From the NCBI RefSeq assembly GCF_901212495.1, contig NZ_CAAKNY010000053.1, positions 19 to 64,018 of the forward strand: DNA of 64,000 nucleotides, given 5' to 3'. The notes below the pieces were generated by a model. The model worked only from the letters and a program-made list of their open reading frames with translations, was not told the DNA's origin and made no database searches. How positions within the stretch are numbered: the stretch's first letter is position 1; each line of letters opens with the position of its first letter. This DNA comes from Collinsella aerofaciens. GTDB taxonomy: Bacteria; Actinomycetota; Coriobacteriia; Coriobacteriales; Coriobacteriaceae. The position numbers and the translations under genes are program-made. Positions 8,585 through 17,176 of the stretch are shown one piece after another.

Positions 8585-8666
8585 GCGCACGTATGCGCAA
8601 GATGGGCTTTGAGGGGCGACCAATCAAGGTCCGTCTTGCTGTTGATAGAAGGCTTTGGGGGAAGCT

Positions 8667-9464
8667 ATGGGTCTTGAGGGAATCAAGCTGATTGCATGCG
8701 ATTTGGACGGCACTTTACTGCATCCGGGGGAGCGCGAACTGCGTTCCGAGGCCTTTGAGCTTATCGATGAGCTGCATCGTCGCGGTATCGTGTTTATGCC
8801 GGCGAGTGGCCGTCAATATGCGAGCTTGCGCTACCTGTTTGCCCCGGTGGCCGATGAGCTCGCCTATGTATGCGAAAACGGAACCCTGGTGATGAGCGAG
8901 GGGCGTGCCGTTGTCAAGCGTTCCATGGAGCGTAGCCTTGCTATGGTTATCGCGAATGCCGTGGTTGCGTATCCCCATGCCGACGTGACCCTTTCGTGTG
9001 AGGGGCACCTCTACGCCATGAGCGGCAACGATGCGTTCGTCGACCATTTGCGCCATGAGGTCCACTGCGATGTGGCGGTGGTCGACCGTCCCGAGGACAT
9101 CGATGAGGATGTCATTAAGATTGGCTTCCAGACGCCCAAGGTGGATTATCCGGCGGCCCGGGAGTATTTCGAGCGCCTTTTTAGCGACCGTGTCGACGTG
9201 ATGACGTCGGGAGCCGCATGGACGGACTTGATCGGTTTCGGTTCGGGCAAGGGCTCCGCGCTTGCCGATTACGGTCGTGCCCTGGGGATTTCGCCCGATG
9301 AGATGATGGCGTTTGGCGACAATGAGAACGATCGCGACATGCTCAACGTCGTGGGCCATCCCTATCTGATGGAGAGCTGCAACCCCACCATGCGCGGCGT
9401 CAACGACCGCGTCCGCTACGTGCACACGGTCGAAGAAGAACTCCGTCGCCTGCTCGCCGAGTAG
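8667..9464 (+). CDS. Cof-type HAD phosphatase
   Basis: This is a 265-residue HAD-superfamily hydrolase of the Cof/YidA type (class IIB cap). It has DLDGTLL (nucleophile Asp12, Asp14) at the N-terminus, SGR near residue 52, and the C-terminal AFGDNENDRDML motif. Such enzymes dephosphorylate sugar phosphates or cofactors with broad specificity, so no substrate is proposed. The ATG at 8667 with GGGGGA upstream is chosen over a TTG at 8655. Its stop codon is part of the palindrome at 9462-9545. Confidence 0.92.
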   Translation: MGLEGIKLIACDLDGTLLHPGERELRSEAFELIDELHRRGIVFMPASGRQYASLRYLFAPVADELAYVCENGTLVMSEGRAVVKRSMERSLAMVIANAVVAYPHADVTLSCEGHLYAMSGNDAFVDHLRHEVHCDVAVVDRPEDIDEDVIKIGFQTPKVDYPAAREYFERLFSDRVDVMTSGAAWTDLIGFGSGKGSALADYGRALGISPDEMMAFGDNENDRDMLNVVGHPYLMESCNPTMRGVNDRVRYVHTVEEELRRLLAE

Positions 9465-9545
9465 ATATTTGGGACATGCCTAGAAATCTACTTTTTGCTG
9501 CAGAGTGCGGAAAGGTGTTTTTTTAAGGCATATCCCAAACATCTA
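9462..9545. repeat. Gapped palindrome overlapping both convergent stop codons
   Basis: A 20 nt arm at 9462-9481 pairs with 9526-9545; the two differences are G-U compatible. The left arm contains the stop of the HAD gene and the right arm the stop of the perR-like gene on the other strand. A T run at about 9517-9524 lies in the loop. It may act as a bidirectional terminator. Confidence 0.75.
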
Positions 9546-9923
9546 CCGGCAGTCGGGGCAGAGACCCTCGAAGATGGTGTAGTGCGACGTGACGTGCCAG
9601 CCGATTTGCTCGGACGCCTTGGCGTTGAGCTGGGCATCGAAGGGAAGTGGTACGTCGATGACGCGGCTGCACGAGGCGCAGATGATATGCGCATGCGGAT
9701 CAATCGTGCGATCGAAGCGGCTGCCGCCCGGCGTCTTGATGGAGAGAATCTCGCCGGCGTCGGCCAAGAGGTTGAGGTTGCGGTAGACCGTGCCGCGGCT
9801 GATCTTGTCATCCTGCGCGCGCACGACGTTGTAGATTTCGTCGGCGGTGGGATGGTTATAGCTTTGGCGCACGGCGTCAAGAACCAGCTTTCGCTGCCTG
9901 GTATTCCTTCTTTGCACCGCCAT
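9543..9923 (-). CDS. Fur-family regulator, PerR-like
   Basis: The 126-residue protein has a winged helix (residues ~5-75, with HPTADEIY and GTVYRNL) and a dimerisation domain with two CxxC pairs (Cys82/85 and Cys122/125) for structural zinc. HAHIICASC supplies His77 and His79, and Asp90 sits where PerR has its diagnostic Asp, so peroxide sensing is more likely than iron sensing; this is inferred. The upstream region 9970-9989 has a TTAG/CTAA dyad that could be an autoregulatory site. Confidence 0.92.
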   Translation of the reverse strand: MAVQRRNTRQRKLVLDAVRQSYNHPTADEIYNVVRAQDDKISRGTVYRNLNLLADAGEILSIKTPGGSRFDRTIDPHAHIICASCSRVIDVPLPFDAQLNAKASEQIGWHVTSHYTIFEGLCPDCR

Positions 9924-9984
9924 GCGCCTCGCCTCTTTTCTATCAACGGTCGTAGGTAAATGATACCGTATTTAGCACACAATA

Positions 9985-10395
9985 CTAATAACGAGGACTG
10001 AAACCGTCTTCATTGGCAAGTGGGGCTCGGGCCTGGGCGTCTACGAGGCGAAAACGTGTCCCTATGCGCTCGTAGGAGGCATGAAGCGCCTCGAGATGAG
10101 ATAGGATGTTTGCCGGAGCCCCCTGTATCTCCATCTCAACCGAGCCGTCTTCCATATTGCGCACCCAGCCGGTGAGGGAGCGCGCCTGCGCGAGGTTGGT
10201 GTTGGTAAAGCGGAAACCGACGCCCTGGACTTGTCCCGCCCAGCGTAGGAAATAGCGCAGGGGAGTGTCTTGAGTGGCCTCGTCGCTTGCGAACACAGTA
10301 AGTCTGCGGCGCAGCTCGAGCTCGACGCCAGAGGGCTTTTGGGGTTCTCGACTGCCGCCGGTGACGCCCGAGAAAAGCTTGTCGAAAAAACCCAT
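9985..10395 (-). CDS. Acylphosphatase
   Basis: Acylphosphatase hydrolyses carboxyl-phosphate bonds. The core (residues ~45-130) carries GQVQGVGFRFTNTN with catalytic Arg62 and WVRNMEDGS with catalytic Asn80. A ~45-residue N-terminal extension is not part of the normal ~90-residue enzyme and begins MGFFDKLFSG, which looks like an amphipathic helix. It ends 2 nt before the oxidoreductase gene upstream on the same strand, so the two are cotranscribed. Confidence 0.9.
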   Translation of the reverse strand: MGFFDKLFSGVTGGSREPQKPSGVELELRRRLTVFASDEATQDTPLRYFLRWAGQVQGVGFRFTNTNLAQARSLTGWVRNMEDGSVEMEIQGAPANILSHLEALHASYERIGTRFRLVDAQARAPLANEDGFSPRY

Positions 10396-10397
10396 CG

Positions 10398-11504
10398 CTA
10401 TGCCTGCTTGTTAGAGTCGGCGGGGAAGGTGATGCCCGCCTGCTGACGCACGGCATCCATGATACGCAGCGACACGAGCGTGACATCGCGGTAGTGGCCA
10501 AGCTCGTGGCGTCCCGCCGGTGTCTCCCAAATCTCTTCCTTTACGTTATCGATGCCGCCGATGGCGGTGATAAAGTCCGTGAGTTCGTATTCCATCGTGT
10601 TGCTCGATTTGGGCAGGTCGAGCACACGGCCGTTGCCGCCTTGCTCGCGCGGTGCCTCGGTCGCCGAGCCGCGTACGACGTCGCCGCGATAGTCGATGCG
10701 GACGTTGCGGGGCGTGGACAGATGGTCGATCTGGATAGTGCCACGCTCGCCTTCGATCTGCGAGGGTAGCAGGTCATTCGTAATTTTGGAGTGCGCGAGC
10801 TCGACGGAGATACGGCCACCGCCGTAGCTGGCGAGGATGGAACCGCAACCGTCGATGGGGCCGTGCGTGAGCTGTCGCGTGGTGGGGTCGAGCAGGGTAG
10901 TCATGCTCGTAAGGCCGGAGGGCATGCCGAAAATCTCAACCATGGGCTCGACGGTGTAGACGCCAATGTCCATGAGGGAACCCGATGCCATATTGCAGTC
11001 GAAGATATTGGTGGCGCGTCCCGCGAGGATCTCGTTGTAGCGCGAGGAATATTTGCCAAAGCGCAATGAGGCGCGGCGGATGGGGGCGATCTCGCCCAGG
11101 GCGTCCTCGATGGCGTGGAAGGCGGGATCGTGGAGGGGACGCATGGCCTCGAGGGCCACGACACCTGCTGCCTCGGCAGTGCGGAAGACTTCCAGCGCCT
11201 GCGCTTCGGTGGCGCAGAAGGGCTTCTCGACGATGACGTGCTTGCCACCGGCGATGCAGGCAAGGGCCTGCTCGTAGTGAAGTGCGTTAGGGCTGCCGAT
11301 ATAGACGGCGTCGACGTCGGCGGCCGCCGCAAGCTCATCGAGTGAAGTAAAGTTTCGCTCGCCACCGCGCTCGGCGGTAAAGGCGGCACCGCGATTGGCA
11401 TCGCGTGAAAGCGTGCCCACAAACGCGGCTTGGTCGTTGGCGTTGACGACTTGGATAAAGTCGTCGGTGATCATGGATGTGCCGATGGTCGCGATGCGCA
11501 GCAT
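10398..11504 (-). CDS. Gfo/Idh/MocA-family oxidoreductase
   Basis: The 368-residue product is an NAD(P)-dependent sugar or cyclitol dehydrogenase-like protein. It has an N-terminal Rossmann fold beginning MLRIATIGTS, YIGSPNALHYE, and the family motif VEKPF near residue 95, followed by the alpha/beta C-terminal domain. The dinucleotide loop lacks the usual GxGxxG glycines. The start at 11504 follows GGGGGA; the frame is open further upstream but that part is not protein-like. Substrate is unknown. Confidence 0.9.
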   Translation of the reverse strand: MLRIATIGTSMITDDFIQVVNANDQAAFVGTLSRDANRGAAFTAERGGERNFTSLDELAAAADVDAVYIGSPNALHYEQALACIAGGKHVIVEKPFCATEAQALEVFRTAEAAGVVALEAMRPLHDPAFHAIEDALGEIAPIRRASLRFGKYSSRYNEILAGRATNIFDCNMASGSLMDIGVYTVEPMVEIFGMPSGLTSMTTLLDPTTRQLTHGPIDGCGSILASYGGGRISVELAHSKITNDLLPSQIEGERGTIQIDHLSTPRNVRIDYRGDVVRGSATEAPREQGGNGRVLDLPKSSNTMEYELTDFITAIGGIDNVKEEIWETPAGRHELGHYRDVTLVSLRIMDAVRQQAGITFPADSNKQA

Positions 11505-11577
11505 ACGTCCCCCTTGCGTTGTTTGGTCTACAGGATGAGTGTAGCGCGTGGGGATATAAAACTGCGCGAAAACGATA

Positions 11578-12063
11578 TTACAGGTCGCTCTCGTTAAAGC
11601 CGGTGTCGATATCGAGGTTGCCGCCGTCGGCCGCCGTGGTGGCGAGCTCATCGCAGCGCTCGTTGAGCTCGTGACCGGCGTGACCCTTAACCCAGATGAA
11701 TTCAACCTTATGCTTGCTTTTGGCGGTGAGTAGGCGCTCCCACAGGTCGCGGTTCTTGACGGGCTGCTTGTTGGCGGTTTTCCATCCGCGCTTTTTCCAG
11801 CCGTCGATCCAGTGCTTGTTAAAGGCATTGACGACGTACTGCGAATCGGAATGGACTTCGACCTCGCAGGGGCGGTTGAGTGCCTCGAGCGCCACGATAA
11901 CGGCCATGAGCTCCATGCGGTTGTTGGTGGTCTTGGCGTAACCGCGCGAAAGCTCGGAGGTAAAGGTCTTGCCGGCGGGGTTGGTGTATTTGAGCACGGC
12001 GCCGTAGCCGCCGCGTCCCGGATTTGATCGGGCCGAGCCGTCGGTGTAGATGATGACCTTCAC
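11578..12063 (-). CDS. rnhA: Ribonuclease HI
   Basis: RNase HI cuts the RNA strand of RNA/DNA hybrids. The 161-residue protein has the complete acidic active site: Asp8 in YTDGS, Glu51 in NNRMEL, Asp73 in HSDSQY and Asp138 in NERCDELA, plus the GHAG loop. Length is normal (~155), with a short acidic tail. The start ATG at 12063 has a GAAAGGAACC site upstream. Confidence 0.96.
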   Translation of the reverse strand: MKVIIYTDGSARSNPGRGGYGAVLKYTNPAGKTFTSELSRGYAKTTNNRMELMAVIVALEALNRPCEVEVHSDSQYVVNAFNKHWIDGWKKRGWKTANKQPVKNRDLWERLLTAKSKHKVEFIWVKGHAGHELNERCDELATTAADGGNLDIDTGFNESDL

Positions 12064-12126
12064 ATGGTTCCTTTCGTTGGACGCTTCTCGTGTGGGTGTC
12101 CATTGTAGCGCCGCGTTCGCCGAGGG

Positions 12127-13065
12127 CTAGCAATCTACCGTTTCTGCCCCGTCCCCAGATGGCTGGCTTTCGCGGATGATGCGGTCGAGCTCATCGAGAT
12201 ATTGCTGCAGCAGGGTAGAGGGCCTGCGCTCGTCGTGCATGATATAACCCACGTGCATCGTCGGGGCGTCTGCCAGCGGGATCGACGCCATGCCCCATTG
12301 CATTTCGTTAGAGAGGACACCGGTCGATAGCGTGTAGCCGTTCGAGGTGATAAGCAGGTTGGTGAGCGTGCCGCGGTCGGACACGCGGATGTTGCGGTCA
12401 CAGGGAATGTAGCTAAAGGGTTCCTCGGCGTAATAGAAGGAGTTCGAGGTGCCCTGCTCAAAGCTGTAGCGGGTGTAGGGTGTAAGGTCGGCAAGGGACA
12501 GTTGCGGGCGGCGGGCGAGCGGGTGGCGTTCGCTTACGAATACGTGGACCTTTGCGTCAAAGAGGGGATGGAAGCTCGCGCGCGCATCGGCAAAAGCCTT
12601 CTGCAAAACGCGGGCGTTAAAGTCGTCCAGATACAGGATGCCAATGTCGCTGCGAAACGCGCGGACGTCATCGATGATCTGCGATGTGGTGGTCTCGCGC
12701 ATGATGAACTCGAACTTGCTGTCGCGGCAGCGCTCGACCACGTTGACAAAGGCCTCGACCGAAAAGGCGTAGTGCTGGGCGGAAATGGCGAGGCGGGCTT
12801 GCGGGGTGCCGCCGTCCTCGTAGCGTGCCTCGAGCATGTCGGCCTGCTCTACGACCTGGCGCGCATAGCCCAAAAGCTCGGTGCCGTCGTTGGTGAGCGT
12901 GACGCCGCGGCTGGAGCGCGTAAAGATCTCCAGATGGAGCTCCTGTTCCAGGCTTTTGACGGCGTTTGAGATGTTGGATTGAGCGGTATAGAGGCGCTGG
13001 GCTGCGGCGTTGATTGAGCCGGACTCTGCCACGGCGATCAGAAAACGAAGCTGCTGAAGGGTCAT
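12127..13065 (-). CDS. LysR-family transcriptional regulator
   Basis: The 312-residue protein has the LysR winged helix (MTLQQLRFLIAVAESGS, residues 1-60) and a periplasmic-binding-like effector domain. It is divergent from metY, and in that arrangement LysR proteins often control the neighbour. I chose ATG 13065, which has AAGGA 8 nt upstream; ATG 13074 abuts the binding site. An inverted repeat at 13087-13103 in the shared intergenic region is a good operator candidate. The effector may be a sulfur metabolite such as O-acetylhomoserine; this is inference. Confidence 0.92.
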   Translation of the reverse strand: MTLQQLRFLIAVAESGSINAAAQRLYTAQSNISNAVKSLEQELHLEIFTRSSRGVTLTNDGTELLGYARQVVEQADMLEARYEDGGTPQARLAISAQHYAFSVEAFVNVVERCRDSKFEFIMRETTTSQIIDDVRAFRSDIGILYLDDFNARVLQKAFADARASFHPLFDAKVHVFVSERHPLARRPQLSLADLTPYTRYSFEQGTSNSFYYAEEPFSYIPCDRNIRVSDRGTLTNLLITSNGYTLSTGVLSNEMQWGMASIPLADAPTMHVGYIMHDERRPSTLLQQYLDELDRIIRESQPSGDGAETVDC

Positions 13066-13086
13066 CGACGCCATCCTTTCGATTGA

Positions 13087-13154
13087 TATCTATAAAACAG
13101 ATAACAGGTTAGCGCTTTTAAGTGATTGACCGAGGAAAACAATGCTCGTACTAT
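13087..13154 (+). promoter_or_regulatory. LysR-type operator and metY promoter
   Basis: tatctataaaacagata at 13087-13103 is an inverted repeat of the T-N11-A type used by LysR proteins. TTGACC (13126-13131) and TACTAT (13149-13154) form a good promoter with a 17 nt spacer directed at metY. Transcription would start near 13161, leaving a leader of about 177 nt. Confidence 0.7.
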
Positions 13155-13160
13155 TCAAAA

Positions 13161-13337
13161 CACACAAAGGCGGTAGGTAATTAAGCCAACCACGGAACCG
13201 GGATGCGAAAGGAGGCCCGCATATGAATTGCTTACCAAGACGAATGCCGGGCTCCTGTTTGCGCCCGTTGGCGTGATCAGGAGACAGCGACTTACTTCTC
13301 TCTTTTTATTTACTTTCGTTCGATCAAGGAGATCATC
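13161..13337 (+). ncRNA. Structured leader of metY, candidate cis-regulatory RNA
   Basis: ggtaggtaatt (13172-13182) pairs with aattgcttacc (13226-13236) through Watson-Crick and G-U pairs. Inside it atgcg (13203-13207) pairs with cgcat (13218-13222), leaving a loop aaaggaggcc. Downstream, ctcctg (13252-13257) pairs with caggag (13278-13283). The loop and the gggctcct at 13249-13256 are complementary, so a pseudoknot or switch is possible. The leader ends in a T-rich tract at 13302-13310. It does not match the SAM-I, SAM-II or SAM-IV consensus as I know them. Confidence 0.45.
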
Positions 13338-14648
13338 ATGAGCCAGTTCATCAACAACCCCGAGCACACCTTTGGTTTCGACACCCTGCAGCTGCACGTT
13401 GGCCAGGAGAGCGCCGATCCCGCATCCGACTCCCGTGCCGTGCCTATCTACCAGACCACGAGCTATGTGTTCCGTAACTCCCAACACGCCGCCGACCGCT
13501 TTGGTCTTGCCGACGCCGGTAACATCTACGGCCGTCTGACCAACTCCACCCAGGGCGTCTTCGAGGACCGTATCGCCGCGCTCGAGGGTGGCGTGGCAGG
13601 TCTTGCCGTCGCCTCCGGTGCCGCTGCCATCACCTATACCCTGCAGGCTCTTGCCCAGGCCGGTGACCACGTGGTGGCTCAGAAGACCATCTACGGTGGC
13701 TCCTACAACCTGCTGGAGCATACGCTCTCCCAGTTTGGCGTCGAGACCACGTTTGTCGATGCCCATAACCTGGAAGAGGTTGAGGGTGCCATCAAGGACA
13801 ACACCACGGTCATCTATCTCGAGACGCTCGGCAACCCCAACTCCGACATTCCCAACATCGACGCCATCTCCGCGATCGCCAAGAAGCACGGTCTGCCGGT
13901 TGTCGTCGACAACACCTTCGGCACCCCGTATCTGTTCCGTCCGCTGGAGCATGGTGCCAACATCGTCGTCCACTCCGCAACCAAGTTCATTGGCGGCCAC
14001 GGCACCTCGCTGGGCGGTGTGATCGTCGACGGCGGTAACTTCGATTGGAAGGCGGGCGGAAAGTACGCCCAGATTGCTGAGCCCAACCCCTCCTACCACG
14101 GTGTTTCGTTTGCCGAGGCTGCCGGTCCCGCCGCCTTCGCAACCTATGTCCGCGCTATCCTGCTGCGTGACGAGGGCGCCTGCATCAGCCCGTTCAACGC
14201 CTGGGTCCTGCTTCAGGGCACCGAGACTCTGTCGCTGCGCGTTGACCGTCATGTCGAGAATACCAAGAAGGTCGTTGAGTTCCTGGCTGGTGACAGCCAC
14301 GTCGCCAAGGTGAACCACCCGAGCCTGCCTGAGCACCCCGATCACGAGCTCTATCAGAAGTACTTCCCCCATGGCGGTGCCTCGATCTTTACCTTTGAGA
14401 TTAAGGGTGGCCAGGAGGCGGCTTGGAAGTTCATCGATCATCTGCAGGTGTTCTCGCTGCTCGCCAACGTGGCCGACGTCAAGTCGCTCGTCGTGCACCC
14501 GGCTACCACCACGCACTCCCAGCTTTCTGCCGAGGAGCTCGCCGAGCAGAACATCACGCCTTCCACGATTCGTCTTTCCATCGGTACCGAGAACGCCGAG
14601 GATATCATTTGGGATCTGAAGCAGGCCTTCGCCGCGCTGGACGAGTAG
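13338..14648 (+). CDS. metY: O-acetylhomoserine aminocarboxypropyltransferase (sulfhydrylase)
   Basis: MetY makes homocysteine (or methionine) from O-acetylhomoserine and sulfide (or methanethiol) with pyridoxal phosphate. The 436-residue product has the Cys/Met-metabolism fold: YGRLTNST near residue 64, DNTFGTPYLFRPLEHGANIV and the cofactor Lys216 in SATKFIGGHGTS. The long insertion typical of MetY, compared with MetB, is present. The ATG at 13338 follows AAGGAG. It is followed by a strong terminator, so it is monocistronic, with a structured leader and a divergent LysR regulator. Confidence 0.95.
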   Translation: MSQFINNPEHTFGFDTLQLHVGQESADPASDSRAVPIYQTTSYVFRNSQHAADRFGLADAGNIYGRLTNSTQGVFEDRIAALEGGVAGLAVASGAAAITYTLQALAQAGDHVVAQKTIYGGSYNLLEHTLSQFGVETTFVDAHNLEEVEGAIKDNTTVIYLETLGNPNSDIPNIDAISAIAKKHGLPVVVDNTFGTPYLFRPLEHGANIVVHSATKFIGGHGTSLGGVIVDGGNFDWKAGGKYAQIAEPNPSYHGVSFAEAAGPAAFATYVRAILLRDEGACISPFNAWVLLQGTETLSLRVDRHVENTKKVVEFLAGDSHVAKVNHPSLPEHPDHELYQKYFPHGGASIFTFEIKGGQEAAWKFIDHLQVFSLLANVADVKSLVVHPATTTHSQLSAEELAEQNITPSTIRLSIGTENAEDIIWDLKQAFAALDE

Positions 14649-14710
14649 GGCGACTTGTGCAAGGAACCCTTGCGACTCGATAGGTATAACTGCATAAAAT
14701 GCCTGCTCAA

Positions 14711-14750
14711 GGCGCCTGTGCGAACAATGGTTGCACAGGCGCCCTTTTTT
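14711..14750 (+). terminator. Terminator after metY
   Basis: ggcgcctgtgc (14711-14721) pairs perfectly with gcacaggcgcc (14733-14743) and is followed by a run of six T, a textbook intrinsic terminator. Confidence 0.92.
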
Positions 14751-14875
14751 GCATAGAGAGGGTGCAAAAACAGGGTTTTTGACACGCTTTATGCATTCGA
14801 GTTGTGGAAAACTCCTGTTGAGAGGATGTGAGTTCTACGCAATTGACGTGCGCCTTTTGAGTAAAAACGCAGGTC

Positions 14876-14914
14876 GCGATTTGATCGGGGTACTATGCAG
14901 CGCGATCGAATCGC
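14876..14914. repeat. Hairpin upstream of the secreted-protein gene
   Basis: gcgatttgatcg (14876-14887) pairs with cgatcgaatcgc (14903-14914) with one G-U position. It lies in the 200 nt region before the gene at 14962 and could be an operator or leader hairpin. No T run follows, so it is not a terminator. Confidence 0.45.
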
Positions 14915-14961
14915 ACACAGCTCAAACGCAGCAAAAACGCACTACGGAGGTTTCCAGCTAC

Positions 14962-15738
14962 ATGAGGATTGATTCACGAAAACCGAAAGCCGCCGCCCTT
15001 TCCGCCGCTCTGACCGTGGCACTTTTGGCGGGCGCCGGCGCAACTGATGCCCACGCGGTAACACTATCCGATACGGTCGGATCTACGCCGTCCGAGGCGA
15101 CGCTGGTACAGCCCGTCGACTACCGCGGCGACGGTTATGGCTCTATGCAGGAGTGGAACGCCTCGATGGGGGCAAAGCGCGATTCCCTGGAGATGCGCGC
15201 TCAGATCATTATGAATATGTATGGCGACTATGCTACCGATGACGAGCGCGCTGTGTTGCAGGGCTGCATCGACGGTGCGGGTAGCCTGTTGACGATGGGG
15301 GAGGTCGACGCCAAGTCGACCGAGCTCGACGAGCTTCGCTCCGCGCTTGAGGATGCCAAGCGCGAGGCGCTCGAGGCCGCCGCTGCCGAGGCCGAGGCTG
15401 CCGAGGCCGCCCAGGCTTCGTACTACAACGCCGACTCCGGCTCGTCTTACGCGTCTGCTGCGTCCTACGCGAACGAATCGGGCCTGACGCGCTCTGCGGG
15501 TGTCAATAACTACAACGGCCGCCGCGAGACTTATTACAGCAGCAACGTGTTGTATCACCACCGCACGGGCGAATGGACGCAGGACGCCGAGGGCTTTTGG
15601 CGAGATTCCGATGGCTACTACGTCGTGGCCGCGGGCGATAAGGCCCAAGGCTCCACGTTTACCGGATCCAAGGGCGAGTGCAAGGTCTATGACTCCGGCT
15701 GCGCTGCCGGAACCACCGACTACTACACTGGCTGGTAA
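14962..15738 (+). CDS. Secreted protein of unknown function
   Basis: The 258-residue protein starts with a signal peptide: charged residues, a hydrophobic run and an AHA-like cleavage site near residue 32. Residues ~110-165 are rich in Glu, Ala and Lys and should form a helix or coiled coil. The C-terminal ~100 residues are rich in Tyr, Ser and Gly and include two Cys, in GECKVYDSGCAAGT, that could form a disulfide. I do not recognise the family. The ATG at 14962 follows ACGGAGG; the upstream frame runs through the metY terminator and is excluded. A role in the envelope is likely only from the signal peptide. Confidence 0.75.
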   Translation: MRIDSRKPKAAALSAALTVALLAGAGATDAHAVTLSDTVGSTPSEATLVQPVDYRGDGYGSMQEWNASMGAKRDSLEMRAQIIMNMYGDYATDDERAVLQGCIDGAGSLLTMGEVDAKSTELDELRSALEDAKREALEAAAAEAEAAEAAQASYYNADSGSSYASAASYANESGLTRSAGVNNYNGRRETYYSSNVLYHHRTGEWTQDAEGFWRDSDGYYVVAAGDKAQGSTFTGSKGECKVYDSGCAAGTTDYYTGW

Positions 15739-15765
15739 TTATTCTGCATCACGGATATTTGGCGG

Positions 15766-15809
15766 ACGGGCGTCTTTACCGAGCTTTTGGGCAACGTGGG
15801 GACGCCCGT
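15766..15809 (+). terminator. Hairpin after the secreted-protein gene
   Basis: acgggcgtc (15766-15774) pairs with gacgcccgt (15801-15809). The loop is 26 nt and no strong T run follows, so termination is plausible but not certain. Confidence 0.45.
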
Positions 15810-15924
15810 TCTGTGTATGCGTTTGAGCTAACAGAGCCCTTACCGTGACGGTACGTCGCGCATATGGGCGCGGGGCACACTAGTTCATGAGAAATAGAGT
15901 CTTTCTCTTGGAGGAAGTGGTCTT

Positions 15925-16131
15925 GTGAACGCTCGAGATATCGCCGTTGCCGCCGTTGCTTTGACGCTTGGTTGCCTTGGTCCTACGGCCGCGCTCGTCG
16001 CGGGTATGCAGGGGTCTTGTGGGGCTGCCTCTATCGTGGTCGGCGCGTTGATCGCGGCCGCGCTGCTGGGAAGTGCGGGTGTGGTCCTTTGTCGCGACGA
16101 TGAGGACCAGGCGTCGGAGTTGCAGCTCTAA
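15925..16131 (+). CDS. Small membrane protein
   Basis: A 68-residue protein starting at GTG 15925 with GGAGGAAG about 7 nt upstream. It has two hydrophobic segments (about residues 6-26 and 33-54) and a short acidic tail with DDEDQ, so it should be a two-helix membrane protein. I recognise no family. A stable terminator hairpin directly follows, which supports a real transcription unit. Confidence 0.5.
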   Translation: MNARDIAVAAVALTLGCLGPTAALVAGMQGSCGAASIVVGALIAAALLGSAGVVLCRDDEDQASELQL

Positions 16132-16168
16132 CCGTCGGGACATCGACTACTGGTTATAGATGAAGATG

Positions 16169-16206
16169 AAAGCCGCCGTAAGGGGAGTGCTCCTTGCGGC
16201 GGCTTT
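16169..16206. terminator. Bidirectional terminator
   Basis: aaagccgccgtaagg (16169-16183) pairs with ccttgcggcggcttt (16192-16206). It sits between convergent genes and can serve both strands. Confidence 0.85.
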
Positions 16207-16239
16207 GCTGTTGAGTCTGTTGACGTGGTGAGCCGGGCG

Positions 16240-17154
16240 CTACCAGCTTGCCTCGATATCGCGAATGCGCTGATAGAGCCATTCGTTCTGCGGTGTCTGG
16301 ATATCGTGCTTGGCCGCCAGACGGCAGATGGTGCCAGCGAACTCCTCGACCTCGGTTTTGCGTCGCGCGACGCGGTCTTGCGCCATCGACGGCATGCCGG
16401 CAGGGTCGAGTCCCTCGATGAGGCGCACCATCTGCGTCAGGTCCGCCTCGGTCAGCTCGATGCCTTCGACATTGGCGACTGCAAGTGTCTCGCGCATGGC
16501 GGAAACAAAGCAACGGCGCTGCTCGGAGCCCTGTTTCGTGGCGCTTCCGTACGTGCCGCCGTAAGCCATGCAGGTCTGGTTGATGCCGTCGTTGAGCATA
16601 AGCTTGGCCCACATGCGGTGCGCGATGTCTGCCTCGACGGTGTGTGCGATGCCGCAACGCGTGTAGAGCTCGTCGATTGCGGTGATGGTTGCGGGATCCG
16701 TACCGGCTGCCGCGCCAAAGCGGATTTCTCCCGTGTTGGTGAAGGTGAGCTCTCCGTTGAGGAACACGGCGTCCATGCCCTGGCAAATACCAAGAACGGT
16801 ATGCTTCCAGCCAAAGCGCTCGGCGATCTTTTGCTCGCTCGTAATGCCGTTGCACAGCGAGGCGATGAGCGTATTGGGCCCCACGACGCGCTCCATAGTC
16901 TTGAGTGCCACATCGAGTCCAGTCGTCTTGACCGTAAGAATGACCAGATCGGCGGGCGTTGCCTCGCTGGTGCGGACAGATTTGAGCGCACAGGGCATGC
17001 CGTTGACGGTGAGCGCATCGCCCGCGTGACGCTCGAAACGGGCGTCATCCATAACGTATTCGACGGCGCCATTGCCGAGGGCCTTGGCGATCATACTGCC
17101 GTAGAGCAGGCCGACGCCGCCCTTGCCGATAAAGGCGACTTTGTTGATCTGCAT
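16240..17154 (-). CDS. Ketopantoate-reductase-family (PanE/ApbA) protein
   Basis: The ~304-residue protein has an N-terminal NADP-binding fold (VAFIGKGGVGLLYGS), the family Lys in VKTTGLD near residue 80, and the C-terminal helical domain with WAKLMLN and EIEVDALNG-like positions. PanE reduces 2-dehydropantoate in coenzyme A synthesis. Many paralogs act on other oxo acids, so the exact substrate is uncertain. ATG 17154 is preferred over 17163 because GGGGAG lies 9 nt before it. It follows a cyclase gene on the same strand but a terminator separates them. Confidence 0.87.
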   Translation of the reverse strand: MQINKVAFIGKGGVGLLYGSMIAKALGNGAVEYVMDDARFERHAGDALTVNGMPCALKSVRTSEATPADLVILTVKTTGLDVALKTMERVVGPNTLIASLCNGITSEQKIAERFGWKHTVLGICQGMDAVFLNGELTFTNTGEIRFGAAAGTDPATITAIDELYTRCGIAHTVEADIAHRMWAKLMLNDGINQTCMAYGGTYGSATKQGSEQRRCFVSAMRETLAVANVEGIELTEADLTQMVRLIEGLDPAGMPSMAQDRVARRKTEVEEFAGTICRLAAKHDIQTPQNEWLYQRIRDIEASW

Positions 17155-17176
17155 ATGAATCATCTCCCCATATAAA

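Noticed and set aside
13161-13337. SAM-I or SAM-IV riboswitch upstream of metY
   Set aside because: The conserved core sequences of these classes are not present, so only an unclassified structured leader is reported.
13155-14516. 453-residue minus-strand open frame opposite metY
   Set aside because: metY is certain on the other strand; the antisense protein has shadow-like composition.
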